NCBI RefSeq assembly: GCF_964063345.1
Contig: NZ_OZ061318.1
Location: 3,100,001 to 3,164,000 of the forward strand
Length of the DNA stretch: 64,000 nucleotides
Direction of reading: 5' to 3'
Origin: Pseudomonas lini
GTDB taxonomy: Bacteria > Pseudomonadota > Gammaproteobacteria > Pseudomonadales > Pseudomonadaceae
The notes under the pieces are model-generated. The model had not been told where the DNA came from. It saw nothing but the letters and a program-made list of their open reading frames with translations, and ran no database searches. The translations under genes were made by a program, and so were the position numbers. Positions within the stretch are counted from its first letter, which is position 1; each line of letters opens with the position of its first letter. Positions 29,302 through 40,617 of this stretch are shown one piece after another.

Positions 29302-30381
29302 ATGGCCAAACCTGGATTTCGCCTCGCGCTGTTTGCCACCTTGCTGGCACTGATTGTGGTGTTGCTCGGCGCCTACACACGCCTGACTCACGCTGGCCTT
29401 GGCTGTCCGGACTGGCCCGGCTGCTACGGCTTTATCAGCGTGCCGAACAGCGAAGCCCAACTGGCCCATGCCGAACTGCATTTTCCCGATACCCCGGTAG
29501 AAGCCCACAAAGGCTGGAACGAGATGCTTCACCGCTACTTTGCCGGCACATTGGGGCTGTTGATCACGGTACTGGCGGGCCGCGCCTGGACCCATCGTCA
29601 TCACCCGGGGCAGCCGGTGAAATTACCGTTGTTCTTGCTGGCGGTGGTGTTCGCCCAAGCGGCGTTCGGCATGTGGACGGTGACACTCAAGCTATGGCCG
29701 CAAGTGGTCACCGGGCATTTGCTTGGCGGCTTTGCGACCTTGAGCCTGTTGTTTCTGCTGACCTTGCGCCTGTCCGGCGTGTTGCCGGCGCTGACCGTGC
29801 CACGGCGCTTGCAGCACTGGGCGACCGCCGGGTTGCTGCTGGTGATCCTGCAAATTGCCCTGGGTGGCTGGGTCAGCTCCAATTACGCGGCGGTGGCCTG
29901 CATCGACTTTCCAACCTGCCACGGACAATGGCTGCCACCCACTGATTTCGCCAACGGCTTTCACCTGACCCAACACATCGGCCCCAATTACCTGGGCGGG
30001 CAACTGGACAGCGATGCCCGCACTGCGATTCACCTGACTCACCGTATCGGCGCGCTACTGGTCACTCTCGTTCTGCTCGGTCTGGCCTGGCAACTGAAGG
30101 TCGTCGGCATGACGCGCCTGGCCGCCATGGTGCTGATCGCCCTGGCCGCACAAATCACCCTGGGCATCAGCAATGTGGTGTTCCACTTGCCGCTGCCGGT
30201 GGCCGTCGCCCACAACGCCGGCGGTGCAGCCCTGCTGCTGACGATGGTGCTGGTCAATTATCACGCGCGAACCAGTCTGGTTCGGGTCAAGCATCAGCCC
30301 CCAGTGCGCTGGCGTTTCAGCCTGCGTAAACACTCGGCCGGGCCCATAACAATAAAAGGAGAAATGCCATGGCGACCCTGA
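29302..30381 (+). CDS. ctaA: Heme A synthase
   Basis: The 359-residue membrane protein has about eight transmembrane helices and family features [33 protein letters not shown] and [11 protein letters not shown]. It oxidises heme O to heme A for the oxidase. A second cysteine pair, [10 protein letters not shown], lies in the second half. It overlaps the next start by 13 bases, giving coupled translation with the heme O synthase gene. Confidence 0.95.
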   Translation: MAKPGFRLALFATLLALIVVLLGAYTRLTHAGLGCPDWPGCYGFISVPNSEAQLAHAELHFPDTPVEAHKGWNEMLHRYFAGTLGLLITVLAGRAWTHRHHPGQPVKLPLFLLAVVFAQAAFGMWTVTLKLWPQVVTGHLLGGFATLSLLFLLTLRLSGVLPALTVPRRLQHWATAGLLLVILQIALGGWVSSNYAAVACIDFPTCHGQWLPPTDFANGFHLTQHIGPNYLGGQLDSDARTAIHLTHRIGALLVTLVLLGLAWQLKVVGMTRLAAMVLIALAAQITLGISNVVFHLPLPVAVAHNAGGAALLLTMVLVNYHARTSLVRVKHQPPVRWRFSLRKHSAGPITIKGEMPWRP

Positions 30382-31268
30382 TCGGCGAACGTCACAGTCA
30401 GGCAATCTGGCGCGATTACCTGGAGCTGACCAAGCCGAAAGTGGTGGTGCTGATGCTCATCACCTCGCTGGTCGGCATGTTCCTCGCGACGCGCGCCGGG
30501 GTGCCGTGGACGGTGCTGGTGTTCGGCAATCTGGGGATTGCCTTGTGTGCCGGCGGTGCCGCGGCGGTCAATCATGTGGTGGACCGGCGCATCGACGCGG
30601 TCATGGCCCGGACCCACAAGCGGCCCTTGGCCGAAGGGCGGGTAACTCCGAGTGCTGCGCTGACTTTCGCTCTGGTGCTGGCGCTGCTCGGCCAGGCTTT
30701 ACTGCTGGCCTTCACCAACCCGTTGACGGCATGGCTGACCCTTGCATCCTTGCTCGGTTATGCCGTGGTTTACACCGGTTTCCTGAAACGTGCGACGCCG
30801 CAGAACATCGTCATCGGCGGCCTCGCTGGTGCGGCCCCGCCGCTGCTCGGCTGGACCGCCGCCACCGGTCATGTCAGTGCCGAACCGTTGCTGCTGGTGC
30901 TGATCATCTTCGCCTGGACCCCGCCGCACTTCTGGGCGCTGGCGATTCATCGCAAAGAGGAATACGCCAAGGCTGACATTCCGATGCTGCCGGTGACCCA
31001 TGGCGAGCACTACACCAAAGTCCACATCTTGCTTTATACCTTTGCGCTGCTGGCCGTCAGCCTGATGCCCTACGTAATCCACATGAGCGGCGTGCTCTAC
31101 CTGATGTGTGCCCTCGCACTGGGCGCGAGGTTTCTGCAATGGGCCGTGGTGCTGTACCGTGGCACTCGGCCGCACGCGGCGATCAACACGTTCAAATACT
31201 CTATTTACTACTTGTTCCTGCTGTTTATCGCGCTGCTCGTAGATCACTACTTACTGTTGAACCTATGA
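30369..31268 (+). CDS. ctaB: Protoheme IX farnesyltransferase (heme O synthase)
   Basis: The 299-residue UbiA-family membrane protein adds a farnesyl group to heme B. The prenyl-diphosphate motif [20 protein letters not shown] lies near residue 64, and a second aspartate-rich loop around [15 protein letters not shown]. It also goes by cyoE. AAGGAGAA precedes the ATG, inside the end of ctaA. Its stop overlaps the next gene by four bases. Confidence 0.96.
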   Translation: MATLIGERHSQAIWRDYLELTKPKVVVLMLITSLVGMFLATRAGVPWTVLVFGNLGIALCAGGAAAVNHVVDRRIDAVMARTHKRPLAEGRVTPSAALTFALVLALLGQALLLAFTNPLTAWLTLASLLGYAVVYTGFLKRATPQNIVIGGLAGAAPPLLGWTAATGHVSAEPLLLVLIIFAWTPPHFWALAIHRKEEYAKADIPMLPVTHGEHYTKVHILLYTFALLAVSLMPYVIHMSGVLYLMCALALGARFLQWAVVLYRGTRPHAAINTFKYSIYYLFLLFIALLVDHYLLLNL

Positions 31269-31900
31269 CTCGAACCCAGAAAACCGTCTTCATTCTCGTC
31301 GCCCTGATCGCGCTGATCCTGGGCCTCACCATCAATAAAGTACTGAGCGGAAAAAACCAGGGCGACCCGACGGCACTGATTGATGCGGGGATCATCCTGT
31401 TGCCCCAAAGCCGTAACCTGCCGGACGTGAAGATGACCGATCAGGACGGTAAGCCGGTGGCGGTCAACGAGCTGAAAGGCAAATGGAGTGTGTTGTTCTT
31501 CGGCTACACCTTCTGCCCGGACATCTGCCCGACCACCCTCGCCCAGCTGCGGCAGATCAAGAGCGAACTGCCGGCGGATGCTGTGGACAAGTTGCAGGTC
31601 GTTTTGGTCAGCGTCGACCCGAACCGCGACACGCCCAAGCAACTCAAGCAATACTTGGGCTACTTCGATCCACAGTTCATCGGGCTGACGGCATCCTCGG
31701 TCGAAGACCTTCAGAAACTGGCCAATGCGGTGAGTATTCCGTTTATTCCGGCGGACACCAGCAAGCCTAATTACACCGTCGACCACAGCGGTAACCTCGC
31801 AGTGATCGGCCCGGACGGGACTCAACGCGGGTTCATTCGTGCACCGTTGAACAACCAGAAACTGGTGGCGCAGTTGCCGGTGATGCTCAAGCGCGAGTAA
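31265..31900 (+). CDS. SCO1/SenC copper chaperone
   Basis: The 211-residue protein is anchored by an N-terminal helix (residues 8-26) and has a thioredoxin fold with the copper motif CPDIC (Cys84, Cys88) and a later histidine in [11 protein letters not shown] proteins deliver copper to the CuA centre of subunit II. ATG overlaps the ctaB stop (ATGA). It is the last gene of the oxidase operon. Confidence 0.95.
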   Translation: MTRTQKTVFILVALIALILGLTINKVLSGKNQGDPTALIDAGIILLPQSRNLPDVKMTDQDGKPVAVNELKGKWSVLFFGYTFCPDICPTTLAQLRQIKSELPADAVDKLQVVLVSVDPNRDTPKQLKQYLGYFDPQFIGLTASSVEDLQKLANAVSIPFIPADTSKPNYTVDHSGNLAVIGPDGTQRGFIRAPLNNQKLVAQLPVMLKRE

Positions 31901-31911
31901 CCGACACAATA

Positions 31912-32006
31912 CCCTGTGGGAGCGGGCTTGCCCGCGATGACGGAGCGTCATTCAACATTGATGTCGACTGTTTCACCGCCATCGCGGGCAAGCCCGCTCC
32001 CACAGG
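31912..32006. repeat. REP doublet, GGGCTTGCCCGCGAT family
   Basis: CTGTGGGAGCGGGCTTGCCC from 31912 and its reverse complement ending at 32006 flank a 52-base spacer downstream of the SCO gene. Confidence 0.85.
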
Positions 32007-32070
32007 TACGGTGTTTCATGTCTAGTCCTGAAACAGGTGTAAACCTTATTCAGGACGGAACAACAGGCAC

Positions 32071-32103
32071 AAAAAAGGGGCGCAGTGATTGCGCCCCTTT
32101 TTT
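32071..32103. terminator. Bidirectional terminator between SCO gene and metQ
   Basis: A perfect 14-bp stem (AAAAAAGGGGCGCA, 32071-32084, with 32090-32103) has a five-base loop and T/A runs on both sides, serving both convergent transcripts. Confidence 0.92.
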
Positions 32104-32119
32104 CGCTTACATCAGCTGA

Positions 32120-32893
32120 TCAGAACGCCGGCAATACCGCGCCTTTGTACTTCTCGAGAATGAAGGCTTTCACTTCCGGGCTGTGCAGGGCAGCAACCAG
32201 TTTCTGCATCGCTGTGCTGTCCTTGTCGTCCGGACGGGCAACGAGGATGTTCACGTACGGCGAGTCGCTGCCTTCGATGACCAGCGCATCCTTGGACGGA
32301 TCGAGCTTGGCTTCCAGCGCGTAGTTGGTGTTGATCAGCGCCAGGTCGACCTGAGTCAGCACGCGTGGGATGGTCGCGGCTTCCAGTTCGCGGAATTTCA
32401 GGTCCTTGGTGTTCTCGGTGATGTCCTTCACGGTCGACAGGATGTTGTTCGAATCCTTCAACTTGATCAGGCCAGCCTTCGCCAGCAGCAACAGCGCACG
32501 ACCACCGTTGGTGGCGTCGTTCGGGATCACCACGTTGGCGCCGCCCGGCAGCTCGGTCAGCGTTTTGTACTTGCTGGAGTAAGCGCCCAGCGGCTCCAGG
32601 TGCACGCCTGCAACGCTGACAAGGTTGGTGCCCTTGGCCTTGTTGAACTCATCCAGGTACGGCTGGTGCTGGAAGAAGTTGGCGTCCAGACGCTTCTCGG
32701 CCACCTGCACGTTCGGCTGGATGTAGTCGGTGAAGACTTTGACCTTCAGGTCCACGCCTTCTTTGGCCAGGGCCGGTTTAACAAACTCGAGGATTTCCGC
32801 GTGAGGCACCGGGGAGGCCGCGACGGTCAGGGTGTCGGCAGCGTGTGCAGAAAAGGCTGCAACGGCAGCAAACGCGACGAGTAGTTTTTTCAT
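32120..32893 (-). CDS. metQ: Methionine ABC transporter substrate-binding protein
   Basis: The 257-residue NlpA/MetQ-family protein binds methionine in the periplasm. It has an ordinary signal peptide (AAFSAHA, cleavage near residue 19) and no lipobox cysteine, so it is predicted soluble rather than lipid-anchored. Family features include VAASPVPHAEIL and the ANFFQHQPYLDEFNK segment. It is the last gene of metNIQ. Confidence 0.93.
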   Translation of the reverse strand: MKKLLVAFAAVAAFSAHAADTLTVAASPVPHAEILEFVKPALAKEGVDLKVKVFTDYIQPNVQVAEKRLDANFFQHQPYLDEFNKAKGTNLVSVAGVHLEPLGAYSSKYKTLTELPGGANVVIPNDATNGGRALLLLAKAGLIKLKDSNNILSTVKDITENTKDLKFRELEAATIPRVLTQVDLALINTNYALEAKLDPSKDALVIEGSDSPYVNILVARPDDKDSTAMQKLVAALHSPEVKAFILEKYKGAVLPAF

Positions 32894-32953
32894 TCAGCTA
32901 ACTCCTTGTGAGGCGCCCGTTTGGCGCCTGCCAGCGAATGGCCGGCTCATGAC

Positions 32954-33628
32954 TTATTTACGTGAGAAGTGGACAACCAATTTGTCGCCAACGGTTTGCA
33001 GCACTTGAACCAGCATCAGCAGCAACACCACCGTCACAACCATCACATCCGTCTGGAAACGCTGGTAACCGAAACGGATCGCCAGGTCGCCCAGGCCGCC
33101 AGCGCCGACCACACCGGCCATTGCCGTGTAGGACACCAGTGTAATCGCTGTCACCGTAATCGCCGCGAAGATGCCCGGGCGGGCTTCCGGCAGCAAGGCA
33201 TTGATGATGATCTGACGTGTCGTCGCGCCCATGGCCTGGGTCGCCTCGATGATGCCGCGATCCACTTCACGCAAGGCGGTTTCCACCAGTCGCGCGAAGA
33301 ACGGCGTGGCACCCACCACCAAGGGTGGAATCGCACCGGCGACACCCAGGGAGGTGCCCGTGATCAACACAGTGAACGGAATCATCACGATCAGCAAAAT
33401 GATGAATGGCAGCGAACGCAGAATGTTCACCACCAGCGACAGCATCGCGTAGACACCTTTGGCTTCCAGCAACTGGCGCGGGCTGCACAGGAACAACAGC
33501 ACGCCCAGCGGCAATCCCAAAAGCACGGTGAACAACAGCGAACCGCCGAGCATCAGCAGGGTGTCGCCGGTGGCCAGCCAGATTTCGTACCAGTCGATAT
33601 TGGAAAAGAAACTCATCAGGACTTCCAT
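32954..33628 (-). CDS. metI: Methionine ABC transporter permease
   Basis: The 224-residue permease has five or six transmembrane segments and the ABC coupling loop around EVDRGIIEATQAMGATTRQI. It forms the channel of the methionine importer with MetN. Its ATG overlaps the metN stop by one base; an internal ATG at 33616 is an alternative start. MEVL at the start is less usual for the family. Confidence 0.94.
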   Translation of the reverse strand: MEVLMSFFSNIDWYEIWLATGDTLLMLGGSLLFTVLLGLPLGVLLFLCSPRQLLEAKGVYAMLSLVVNILRSLPFIILLIVMIPFTVLITGTSLGVAGAIPPLVVGATPFFARLVETALREVDRGIIEATQAMGATTRQIIINALLPEARPGIFAAITVTAITLVSYTAMAGVVGAGGLGDLAIRFGYQRFQTDVMVVTVVLLLMLVQVLQTVGDKLVVHFSRK

Positions 33629-34635
33629 CAGCGCAGCACCTCCATGTGGACGTCAGCTGCAGTGAAGTGAGCAAATGCCGCTTCCATATCGCCACCGGTG
33701 ACGGCCAGGGTCAATTGCCCGTAAGGGACGTCTTTGATGCGGTCGATACGACCGGCCAGGATGCTGTAGTCCACACCCGTTTCCCGGGCAACGGTACCCA
33801 GCAACGGCGCGTAGGTCGCTTCGCCCTGGAAGGTCAGACGCACGATGCGCCCCGGAACGTGAGCGAAGTCATCGCGCTGTTCGCTTTCGTCGATTTGCTC
33901 GTCTTCCTGCACGAAGCGCTTAGTGGTCGGGTGCTTGGGGTGCAGGAACACCTCGGCCACCGAACCTTGCTCGACAATCTTGCCGGCATCCATCACCGCC
34001 ACCTGATCGCAGACCCGACGGATCACATCCATTTCGTGGGTGATCAGGACGATGGTCAGTTTCAGTTCGCGGTTGATCTCGGCCAGCAGTTGCAGGACCG
34101 ACGCCGTGGTTTGCGGGTCCAGGGCACTAGTGGCTTCATCGCACAGCAGGATTTTCGGTTTGGTTGCCAGGGCGCGGGCGATGCCGACACGCTGTTTCTG
34201 ACCACCAGACAGTTGCGCCGGGTACTTTTTCGCATGGTCGGCCAGGCCGACCCGCGCCAGCAACTCCGCCACACGCCGGTCGATTTCGCTACGGGACAGT
34301 TCACCGGCGAGGGTCAGCGGCAGCGCGACATTATCGGCCACGGTTTTGGACGCCAGCAGGTTGAAGTGCTGGAAAATCATCCCGACCTGCTGACGGAAGC
34401 GCCGCAGGCTATTGGCGTCCAGCGCGGTGATTTCTTCGCCATCGACGATGATCTTGCCGCCACTGGAGTTTTCCAGGCGATTGATCAGACGCAGCAGGGT
34501 ACTTTTTCCCGCGCCCGAATGGCCGATCAGACCAAAGACCTGACCATTCTCAATCGTCAGACTGGTCGGATGCAGGGCGGGAATATCCTTACCGGCGACG
34601 CGGTAAGTTTTGTGGACGTTTTGAAACTCGATCAC
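33628..34635 (-). CDS. metN: Methionine ABC transporter ATPase
   Basis: The 335-residue ATPase has Walker [10 protein letters not shown], signature LSGGQKQR, Walker [13 protein letters not shown] and the switch histidine in LITHEMD. A C-terminal NIL domain (residues about 260-335) senses methionine in the family. It is the first gene of metNIQ. From memory, PAO1 places metN directly next to the lipoprotein gene here found at 40618. Confidence 0.95.
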   Translation of the reverse strand: MIEFQNVHKTYRVAGKDIPALHPTSLTIENGQVFGLIGHSGAGKSTLLRLINRLENSSGGKIIVDGEEITALDANSLRRFRQQVGMIFQHFNLLASKTVADNVALPLTLAGELSRSEIDRRVAELLARVGLADHAKKYPAQLSGGQKQRVGIARALATKPKILLCDEATSALDPQTTASVLQLLAEINRELKLTIVLITHEMDVIRRVCDQVAVMDAGKIVEQGSVAEVFLHPKHPTTKRFVQEDEQIDESEQRDDFAHVPGRIVRLTFQGEATYAPLLGTVARETGVDYSILAGRIDRIKDVPYGQLTLAVTGGDMEAAFAHFTAADVHMEVLR

Positions 34636-35074
34636 GTAGCGAACCTTGTGGGCGCGTTAGAAAAGGATCAGCGGTTAGCCGGGCGCGCATTTTAGCCTGT
34701 CTGTATAGAGGTTCTTAGCATTTATTTCGCATTCAACCAGCGATTTGGCAATAACGCGATCAAAGGTCGAGGCAAAACCCGGCGCAAACCACCGTGAACG
34801 CCCGGATATTCGCAATCACCGGGTACATCCTTTTCTGCCAAGGAGGGGAACGACTGAGGTCTCCGCCAGACCGCCACAGTGATGAAAAACCATGTTTTAA
34901 CATAACTTATAATTAGTTGTTTTATTACTTCAACCACATGCGCTGTTGCATTTCCGGCAGAACTTTTAGTTGTATAAGCCTTTCCGCCTGTTATTTTAAA
35001 ATCTCTTCAAATCAACAACTGGACAGCGATCTAATTGATCAGCTTGCATTGGAAATAATAAAAGGAATTAAAAC
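34636..35074. promoter_or_regulatory. AT-rich region between metN and the cytolysin gene
   Basis: These 439 bases become clearly AT-rich from about 34880 onward and hold the promoters of the divergent metN and cytolysin genes. AAAGGAA at 35061-35067 is the ribosome-binding site of the cytolysin TTG start. I see no riboswitch or known operator, and a 71-codon frame at 34722-34937 looks spurious. Confidence 0.5.
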
Positions 35075-36958
35075 TTGAAGAAACATAAAGTACTTTTGGC
35101 TGGAGTGTTTGCACTGAATTTAATCGGGAGCGCAGTCGCCGCAACTTCAACACCTTCAGAAACACTGATGGTATTTGGGTCTCCGCCCCCCGGTACCGGC
35201 ACTGAAAACGTGCAGCGCACTCAACGATTGGCCACAGCGCTGAGCCAGGCGGAGTTAAATAAATCAGCGGATAACAATAATTCTTCCACCATGGCTTTCC
35301 TGGATATTGGGTCAATAGCTGATGATGAAAAGGTCATCGGACAAGTGACGGATATCTTCCGCTCAGGCATTCCGGTACTGCTGAAAATGAATAGCCATTC
35401 TCCAGAACTTGCAAAGGAAGTGAGCACTGTTTTCGGGATTTCCGGATCCTTCGACTATGCACTGTTTCATCGCCAGAATAGTTCAAAAATCGAAGTTTAC
35501 CGACTAGAAGGCTACGACGATAAGAATATTATGGAGGCCGCATGGTTGCTGGTGAAAGAATTGAACCTCAAGAGCGACCCACCGGAAGATGAATTTATTG
35601 GTCTGCCAAAGCTGACTTACAACATTAATGTCCAAAGCCCTACTCGCGAAATGACATCCGTGGTGAATATCGACATTATCAGGAGTGCTCAGCGAAGCCA
35701 GGATAAAAAGTTTGTTTCCATAACAACTGTCCCGACGACTGTGCGCTCTGCAAAAAACGGCATAACCATTGGTGGATTCGGGCCAGGTGGCAACGGGCTT
35801 AATCTGTGGGGTTCCTATTTGCCTCACGCCTATCGATTTACCCATCAACTGACTGCTCCGCAAATTGCTCCTGTACTGGTAAAGTCCGCCCCTTCCAGTG
35901 ATTCAAGGACCGAATTCAGTTTCACCGAAACGAAAACCACAGGACTTTCTATTGGTGGGTCATTGGGTGGCGAGTTTGGTGGAACGAAAGCTGACAATAT
36001 CGCGTATGCGGCAAAATCACCGTTCAACGTGAACTTCGGCTTAAGTTACGCACACACTAAAACGATGAGTTACAACTTCAAAGACTATTCATTGCTGGCG
36101 GCACAAAATGGTTCCAGAGTGACATGGAACGCTCCGATAGACACAAAGCTAAGGGGCGCATTGATCAAGCAGCTGACCAGCACGACGCCCATTTTATCCG
36201 AAGACAAAATGACGCCCATGATGCGTTCTGCTGCGCTTGAATCTTATTCATTATGGGAGTTACCGGGCACTTATACAGGCGTCGCTACCGTGAGTGTGGG
36301 GGGAGGTTACGATCTGGATCGAACTGAGTGGTGGTGGGATAGAACCCAGGTCAAGACACACCAAATTACCGACATCTATAACACCGAGGAAAAGTACACA
36401 CTGGATATGAATAATCCATTCTTGACACGTGAGATGACCGTGCTGATTCGTTCGGCGGAGGGTACCGGCAAATGTATGTCTGGAAATGCCAACTCCAGTA
36501 TTACCCTTGAGTCGTGTGCCGCCTCGGATGCGCAGCAATTATGGGGTCTGGATTCCGAAAGCCGCTATGTTAATAGAGCAACACAGCGATGCCTGAGTGT
36601 TCGCGAAACTGACGGAGCACTGATAACCAATAGTTGTGCGCTCGATAACAGACAGCAGTGGGAGTGGCAAGCGGATCGGCTTCATTCACTGTACAACCGT
36701 GAATGGCGTCTATATTCCGATAACAGTCGATTGAAAATTATTCCAGACGGCTCGATGCACTTTCAAAACACTCCGAAAAACGTGTTCAACCCACTGAACA
36801 TCCCTTGGGCCAGCTACCCGTTGGCGCCTTCCATCCAAGACGTCATGCCCAACCATTTAGGACCTTCGCCTCAGATCAGTCCGGAGTGGGTGGACAGGTA
36901 TCAAGGTGTTGATACTCGTCAAAGATGGCGAATTGAAATCCTGCGCGACGGCATCTAG
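35075..36958 (+). CDS. Vibrio cholerae cytolysin-like pore-forming toxin with beta-trefoil lectin domain
   Basis: The 627-residue product begins at TTG. Layout: signal peptide (1-22, AVA cleavage); N-terminal pro-domain (about 24-168, with TMAFLDIGSI); hemolysin/leukocidin-type cytolysin domain (about 175-455). Within it residues 287-340 (TTGLSIGGSLGGEF, NFGLSYAHTKTMSYNFKDYS) look like a glycine-rich membrane stem. A beta-trefoil domain follows (about 460-560) with paired cysteines 467/481 and 506/521 and RQQWEWQADRL. The same order and the closely similar NNPFL, RCLSV and QRWEW-type segments occur in V. cholerae cytolysin, from memory. The C-terminal beta-prism of that toxin is missing, as in V. 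vulnificus hemolysin. The gene is AT-richer than its neighbours, indicating transfer. Activity is inferred. Confidence 0.83.
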   Translation: MKKHKVLLAGVFALNLIGSAVAATSTPSETLMVFGSPPPGTGTENVQRTQRLATALSQAELNKSADNNNSSTMAFLDIGSIADDEKVIGQVTDIFRSGIPVLLKMNSHSPELAKEVSTVFGISGSFDYALFHRQNSSKIEVYRLEGYDDKNIMEAAWLLVKELNLKSDPPEDEFIGLPKLTYNINVQSPTREMTSVVNIDIIRSAQRSQDKKFVSITTVPTTVRSAKNGITIGGFGPGGNGLNLWGSYLPHAYRFTHQLTAPQIAPVLVKSAPSSDSRTEFSFTETKTTGLSIGGSLGGEFGGTKADNIAYAAKSPFNVNFGLSYAHTKTMSYNFKDYSLLAAQNGSRVTWNAPIDTKLRGALIKQLTSTTPILSEDKMTPMMRSAALESYSLWELPGTYTGVATVSVGGGYDLDRTEWWWDRTQVKTHQITDIYNTEEKYTLDMNNPFLTREMTVLIRSAEGTGKCMSGNANSSITLESCAASDAQQLWGLDSESRYVNRATQRCLSVRETDGALITNSCALDNRQQWEWQADRLHSLYNREWRLYSDNSRLKIIPDGSMHFQNTPKNVFNPLNIPWASYPLAPSIQDVMPNHLGPSPQISPEWVDRYQGVDTRQRWRIEILRDGI

Positions 36959-36970
36959 ATCCTGACCATT

Positions 36971-37018
36971 TGCCAATCGGCCACGCCAGAAATGTGCCTG
37001 GTCGTACGCCGGTTGGCA
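36971..37018 (+). repeat. Inverted repeat after the cytolysin gene
   Basis: TGCCAATCGGC (36971-36981) pairs with GCCGGTTGGCA (37008-37018) with one G-T pair. No long T run follows. It may end the cytolysin transcript. Confidence 0.4.
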
Positions 37019-37159
37019 TTCAGGGGGCAGAAAAAAGGAACGGCTAAAAACGTTATCAGTCACTAATCAGGCAACTCGAAAACGCCCCCGGTGCCGTGCC
37101 TGGGGAATTGCTCAAGAGTCCTGGCTACGGCAGGAGTCGCAACGAGGAGTTCAAAACTG

Positions 37160-39298
37160 ATGAGTACCAAGAAGCCTGCCGCCCCCAAAAGCGCACTGGC
37201 CGGGACCGATACCCTGGACCGCGGCAACACCAACGCCAAGCTCGACAGCCTGGAAAAATTTCGCTCCGATGCCACCGAACAGGCCCTGCGTACCAACCAG
37301 GGCGTGAAGGTCGCGGACAATCAGAACACGTTGAAGGGCGGTGCCCGCGGGCCGTCGTTGCTGGAAGACTTCATCATGCGTGAAAAGATCACGCACTTTG
37401 ACCATGAACGCATTCCCGAGCGCATCGTCCATGCCCGCGGTACCGGTGCCCATGGTTACTTCCAGGCGTATGAAACCCATTCCGTACTGACCAAGGCCGG
37501 GTTCCTACAAGACCCTAGCCAGAAAACGCCGGTTTTTGTGCGCTTTTCCACGGTGCAAGGCCCGCGCGGGTCCGGCGATACCGTGCGGGACGTACGAGGT
37601 TTCGCGGTGAAATTTTTTACCGACGAAGGCAACTTCGATCTGGTGGGCAACAACATGCCGGTGTTCTTCATTCAGGATGCGATCAAGTTTCCTGACTTCG
37701 TACATGCGGTAAAACCCGAACCCCACAATGAGATTCCTACCGGCGGTTCGGCCCACGATACTTTCTGGGACTTTGTTTCTCTGGTGCCGGAATCCGCGCA
37801 CATGGTGATGTGGACCATGTCCGACCGAGCGATCCCCAAAAGCCTGCGCACCATGCAGGGTTTCGGCGTGCACACCTTTCGCATGATCAATGCCGAAGGC
37901 AAGGCGCGCTTCGTAAAATTCCACTGGCGCCCCGCCGCTGGCACCTGCTCGCTGGTGTGGGATGAAGCGCAGAAGCTTGCCGGTAAAGACACCGACTTCC
38001 ACCGTCGTGATCTCTGGGAGTCCATCGAGATGGGGGACTACCCGGAATGGGAATTGGGCGTACAGGTTATCGAAGAGGAAAACGAACATGCCTTCGATTT
38101 CGACCTTCTCGATCCAACCAAAATCATTCCCGAGGAAGTCGTGCCGATCACTGCGCTGGGCAAGATGGTGCTCAACCGCAACCCGGACAATTTCTTCGCC
38201 GAGACCGAACAGGTTGCCTTTTGCCCCGGGCATATCGTGCCGGGAATCGACTTCTCCAATGATCCTTTGCTGCAAGGGCGGTTGTTTTCCTACACCGATA
38301 CGCAGATCAGCCGACTGGGTGGGCCGAATTTTCATGAGATCCCGATCAACCGTCCGGTGTCACCATTTCACAACGGTCAACGAGATGCGCAGCACCGCAC
38401 CACCATCGACAAGGGACGCGCCTCCTACGAGCCGAACTCTATCGACAGCGGCTGGCCGAAGGAAACCCCACCGGCCGCGCAGAACGGTGGCTTCGAGACT
38501 TATCCGGAGCGCATCGACGCTGCGAAAATCCGTCAGCGCAGCGAGTCTTTCGCCGACCACTTCTCTCAGGCCCGGCTGTTCTTTCACAGCATGAGCAAGC
38601 ACGAACAGGAACACATCATCGCGGCCTACAGCTTCGAGCTGGGCAAGGTCGAACGCGAATTTATTCGTGCGCGGCAGGTGAATGAGATCCTGGCCAATAT
38701 CGATCTGGAATTGGCCAAACGCGTGGCGCAGAACCTGGGCTTGCCGGTACCGAAGGCCGGAACGGTCGAGGTGCGTCAAACTTCACTCGACCACTCCCCC
38801 GCCCTGAGTCAGGCCAACCTGCTGTCGGGGGACATCAAAACCCGAAAAGTGGCCATTCTGGCGGCCAACGGGGTGGATGGCGCGGCGATTGATGCGATGA
38901 AGAAGGCTCTGATGGCCGAAGGCGCGCACGCCAAATTGCTCGGCCCGACCTCGGCCCCCGTGACAACCGCCGATGGCAAAGCGCTGCCGGTGGATGCGTC
39001 GATGGAAGGTTTGCCTTCTGTAGCGTTCGACGCCGTGTTCGTGCCGGGTGGCGCGACGTCGATCAAGGCGCTGAGTACCGATGGTGTAGCGCTGCATTAT
39101 CTGCTGGAGGCGTACAAGCATTTGAAGGCAATCGCGTTGCATGGCGAAGCGAAGCAGTTGCTGGATGTATTGAAGCTGGAGGTTGATGCGGGGTTGATCG
39201 TGGGGACGGATGCCACGCTGTTCAAGGCGTTTTTTGCCGCGATCGGTCAGCATCGGATTTGGGAGAGGGAGCCTAAGGCGAAGGCGATTCCGGCTTAG
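37160..39298 (+). CDS. katE: Large-subunit catalase HPII
   Basis: The 712-residue protein has the large clade 2 catalase layout. The catalase core carries the distal histidine in [15 protein letters not shown] and the heme-ligand tyrosine in [17 protein letters not shown]-terminal flavodoxin/DJ-1-like domain (residues about 560-712, with [13 protein letters not shown]) follows. It breaks hydrogen peroxide into water and oxygen. CGAGGAG at 37143-37149 fixes the ATG at 37160. It lies between the cytolysin and the IS3 element, an unusual place relative to PAO1. Confidence 0.95.
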   Translation: MSTKKPAAPKSALAGTDTLDRGNTNAKLDSLEKFRSDATEQALRTNQGVKVADNQNTLKGGARGPSLLEDFIMREKITHFDHERIPERIVHARGTGAHGYFQAYETHSVLTKAGFLQDPSQKTPVFVRFSTVQGPRGSGDTVRDVRGFAVKFFTDEGNFDLVGNNMPVFFIQDAIKFPDFVHAVKPEPHNEIPTGGSAHDTFWDFVSLVPESAHMVMWTMSDRAIPKSLRTMQGFGVHTFRMINAEGKARFVKFHWRPAAGTCSLVWDEAQKLAGKDTDFHRRDLWESIEMGDYPEWELGVQVIEEENEHAFDFDLLDPTKIIPEEVVPITALGKMVLNRNPDNFFAETEQVAFCPGHIVPGIDFSNDPLLQGRLFSYTDTQISRLGGPNFHEIPINRPVSPFHNGQRDAQHRTTIDKGRASYEPNSIDSGWPKETPPAAQNGGFETYPERIDAAKIRQRSESFADHFSQARLFFHSMSKHEQEHIIAAYSFELGKVEREFIRARQVNEILANIDLELAKRVAQNLGLPVPKAGTVEVRQTSLDHSPALSQANLLSGDIKTRKVAILAANGVDGAAIDAMKKALMAEGAHAKLLGPTSAPVTTADGKALPVDASMEGLPSVAFDAVFVPGGATSIKALSTDGVALHYLLEAYKHLKAIALHGEAKQLLDVLKLEVDAGLIVGTDATLFKAFFAAIGQHRIWEREPKAKAIPA

Positions 39299-39336
39299 GA
39301 TTTTTTCGTTAGTAAGGACGCCTTCGCGGGCAAGCC

Positions 39337-39374
39337 TGATCTGGCCTAATAATTCCGGACACCTCTTAAGGGCG
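39337..39374 (+). repeat. Left terminal inverted repeat of the IS3 element
   Basis: TG-ended repeat; TGATCTGG and CCGGACACC are shared with the right end at 40541-40578, with scattered mismatches between. Confidence 0.85.
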
Positions 39375-39401
39375 ATATGATTTCGCCAATTTGGAGGTTC
39401 C

Positions 39402-40540
<1,139 letters not shown>

Positions 40541-40578
40541 ACACCGTAACTGGTGTCCGGGATTACTTGACCAGATCA
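40541..40578 (+). repeat. Right terminal inverted repeat of the IS3 element
   Basis: The right end reads GGTGTCCGGG then GATTACTTGACCAGATCA, the inverse of the left end. It ends in CA, as expected for IS3 family members. Confidence 0.85.
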
Positions 40579-40617
40579 GCCTCGCTCCTACAGAAGCGAG
40601 GCTTGCCCGCGAAGCTT

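Noticed and set aside
34636..34880. SAM or methionine riboswitch before metN
   Set aside because: No conserved SAM-riboswitch core seen; only short unremarkable hairpins.
34722..34937. 71-codon minus-strand frame upstream of metN
   Set aside because: No ribosome-binding site or family pattern; lies in AT-rich promoter DNA.
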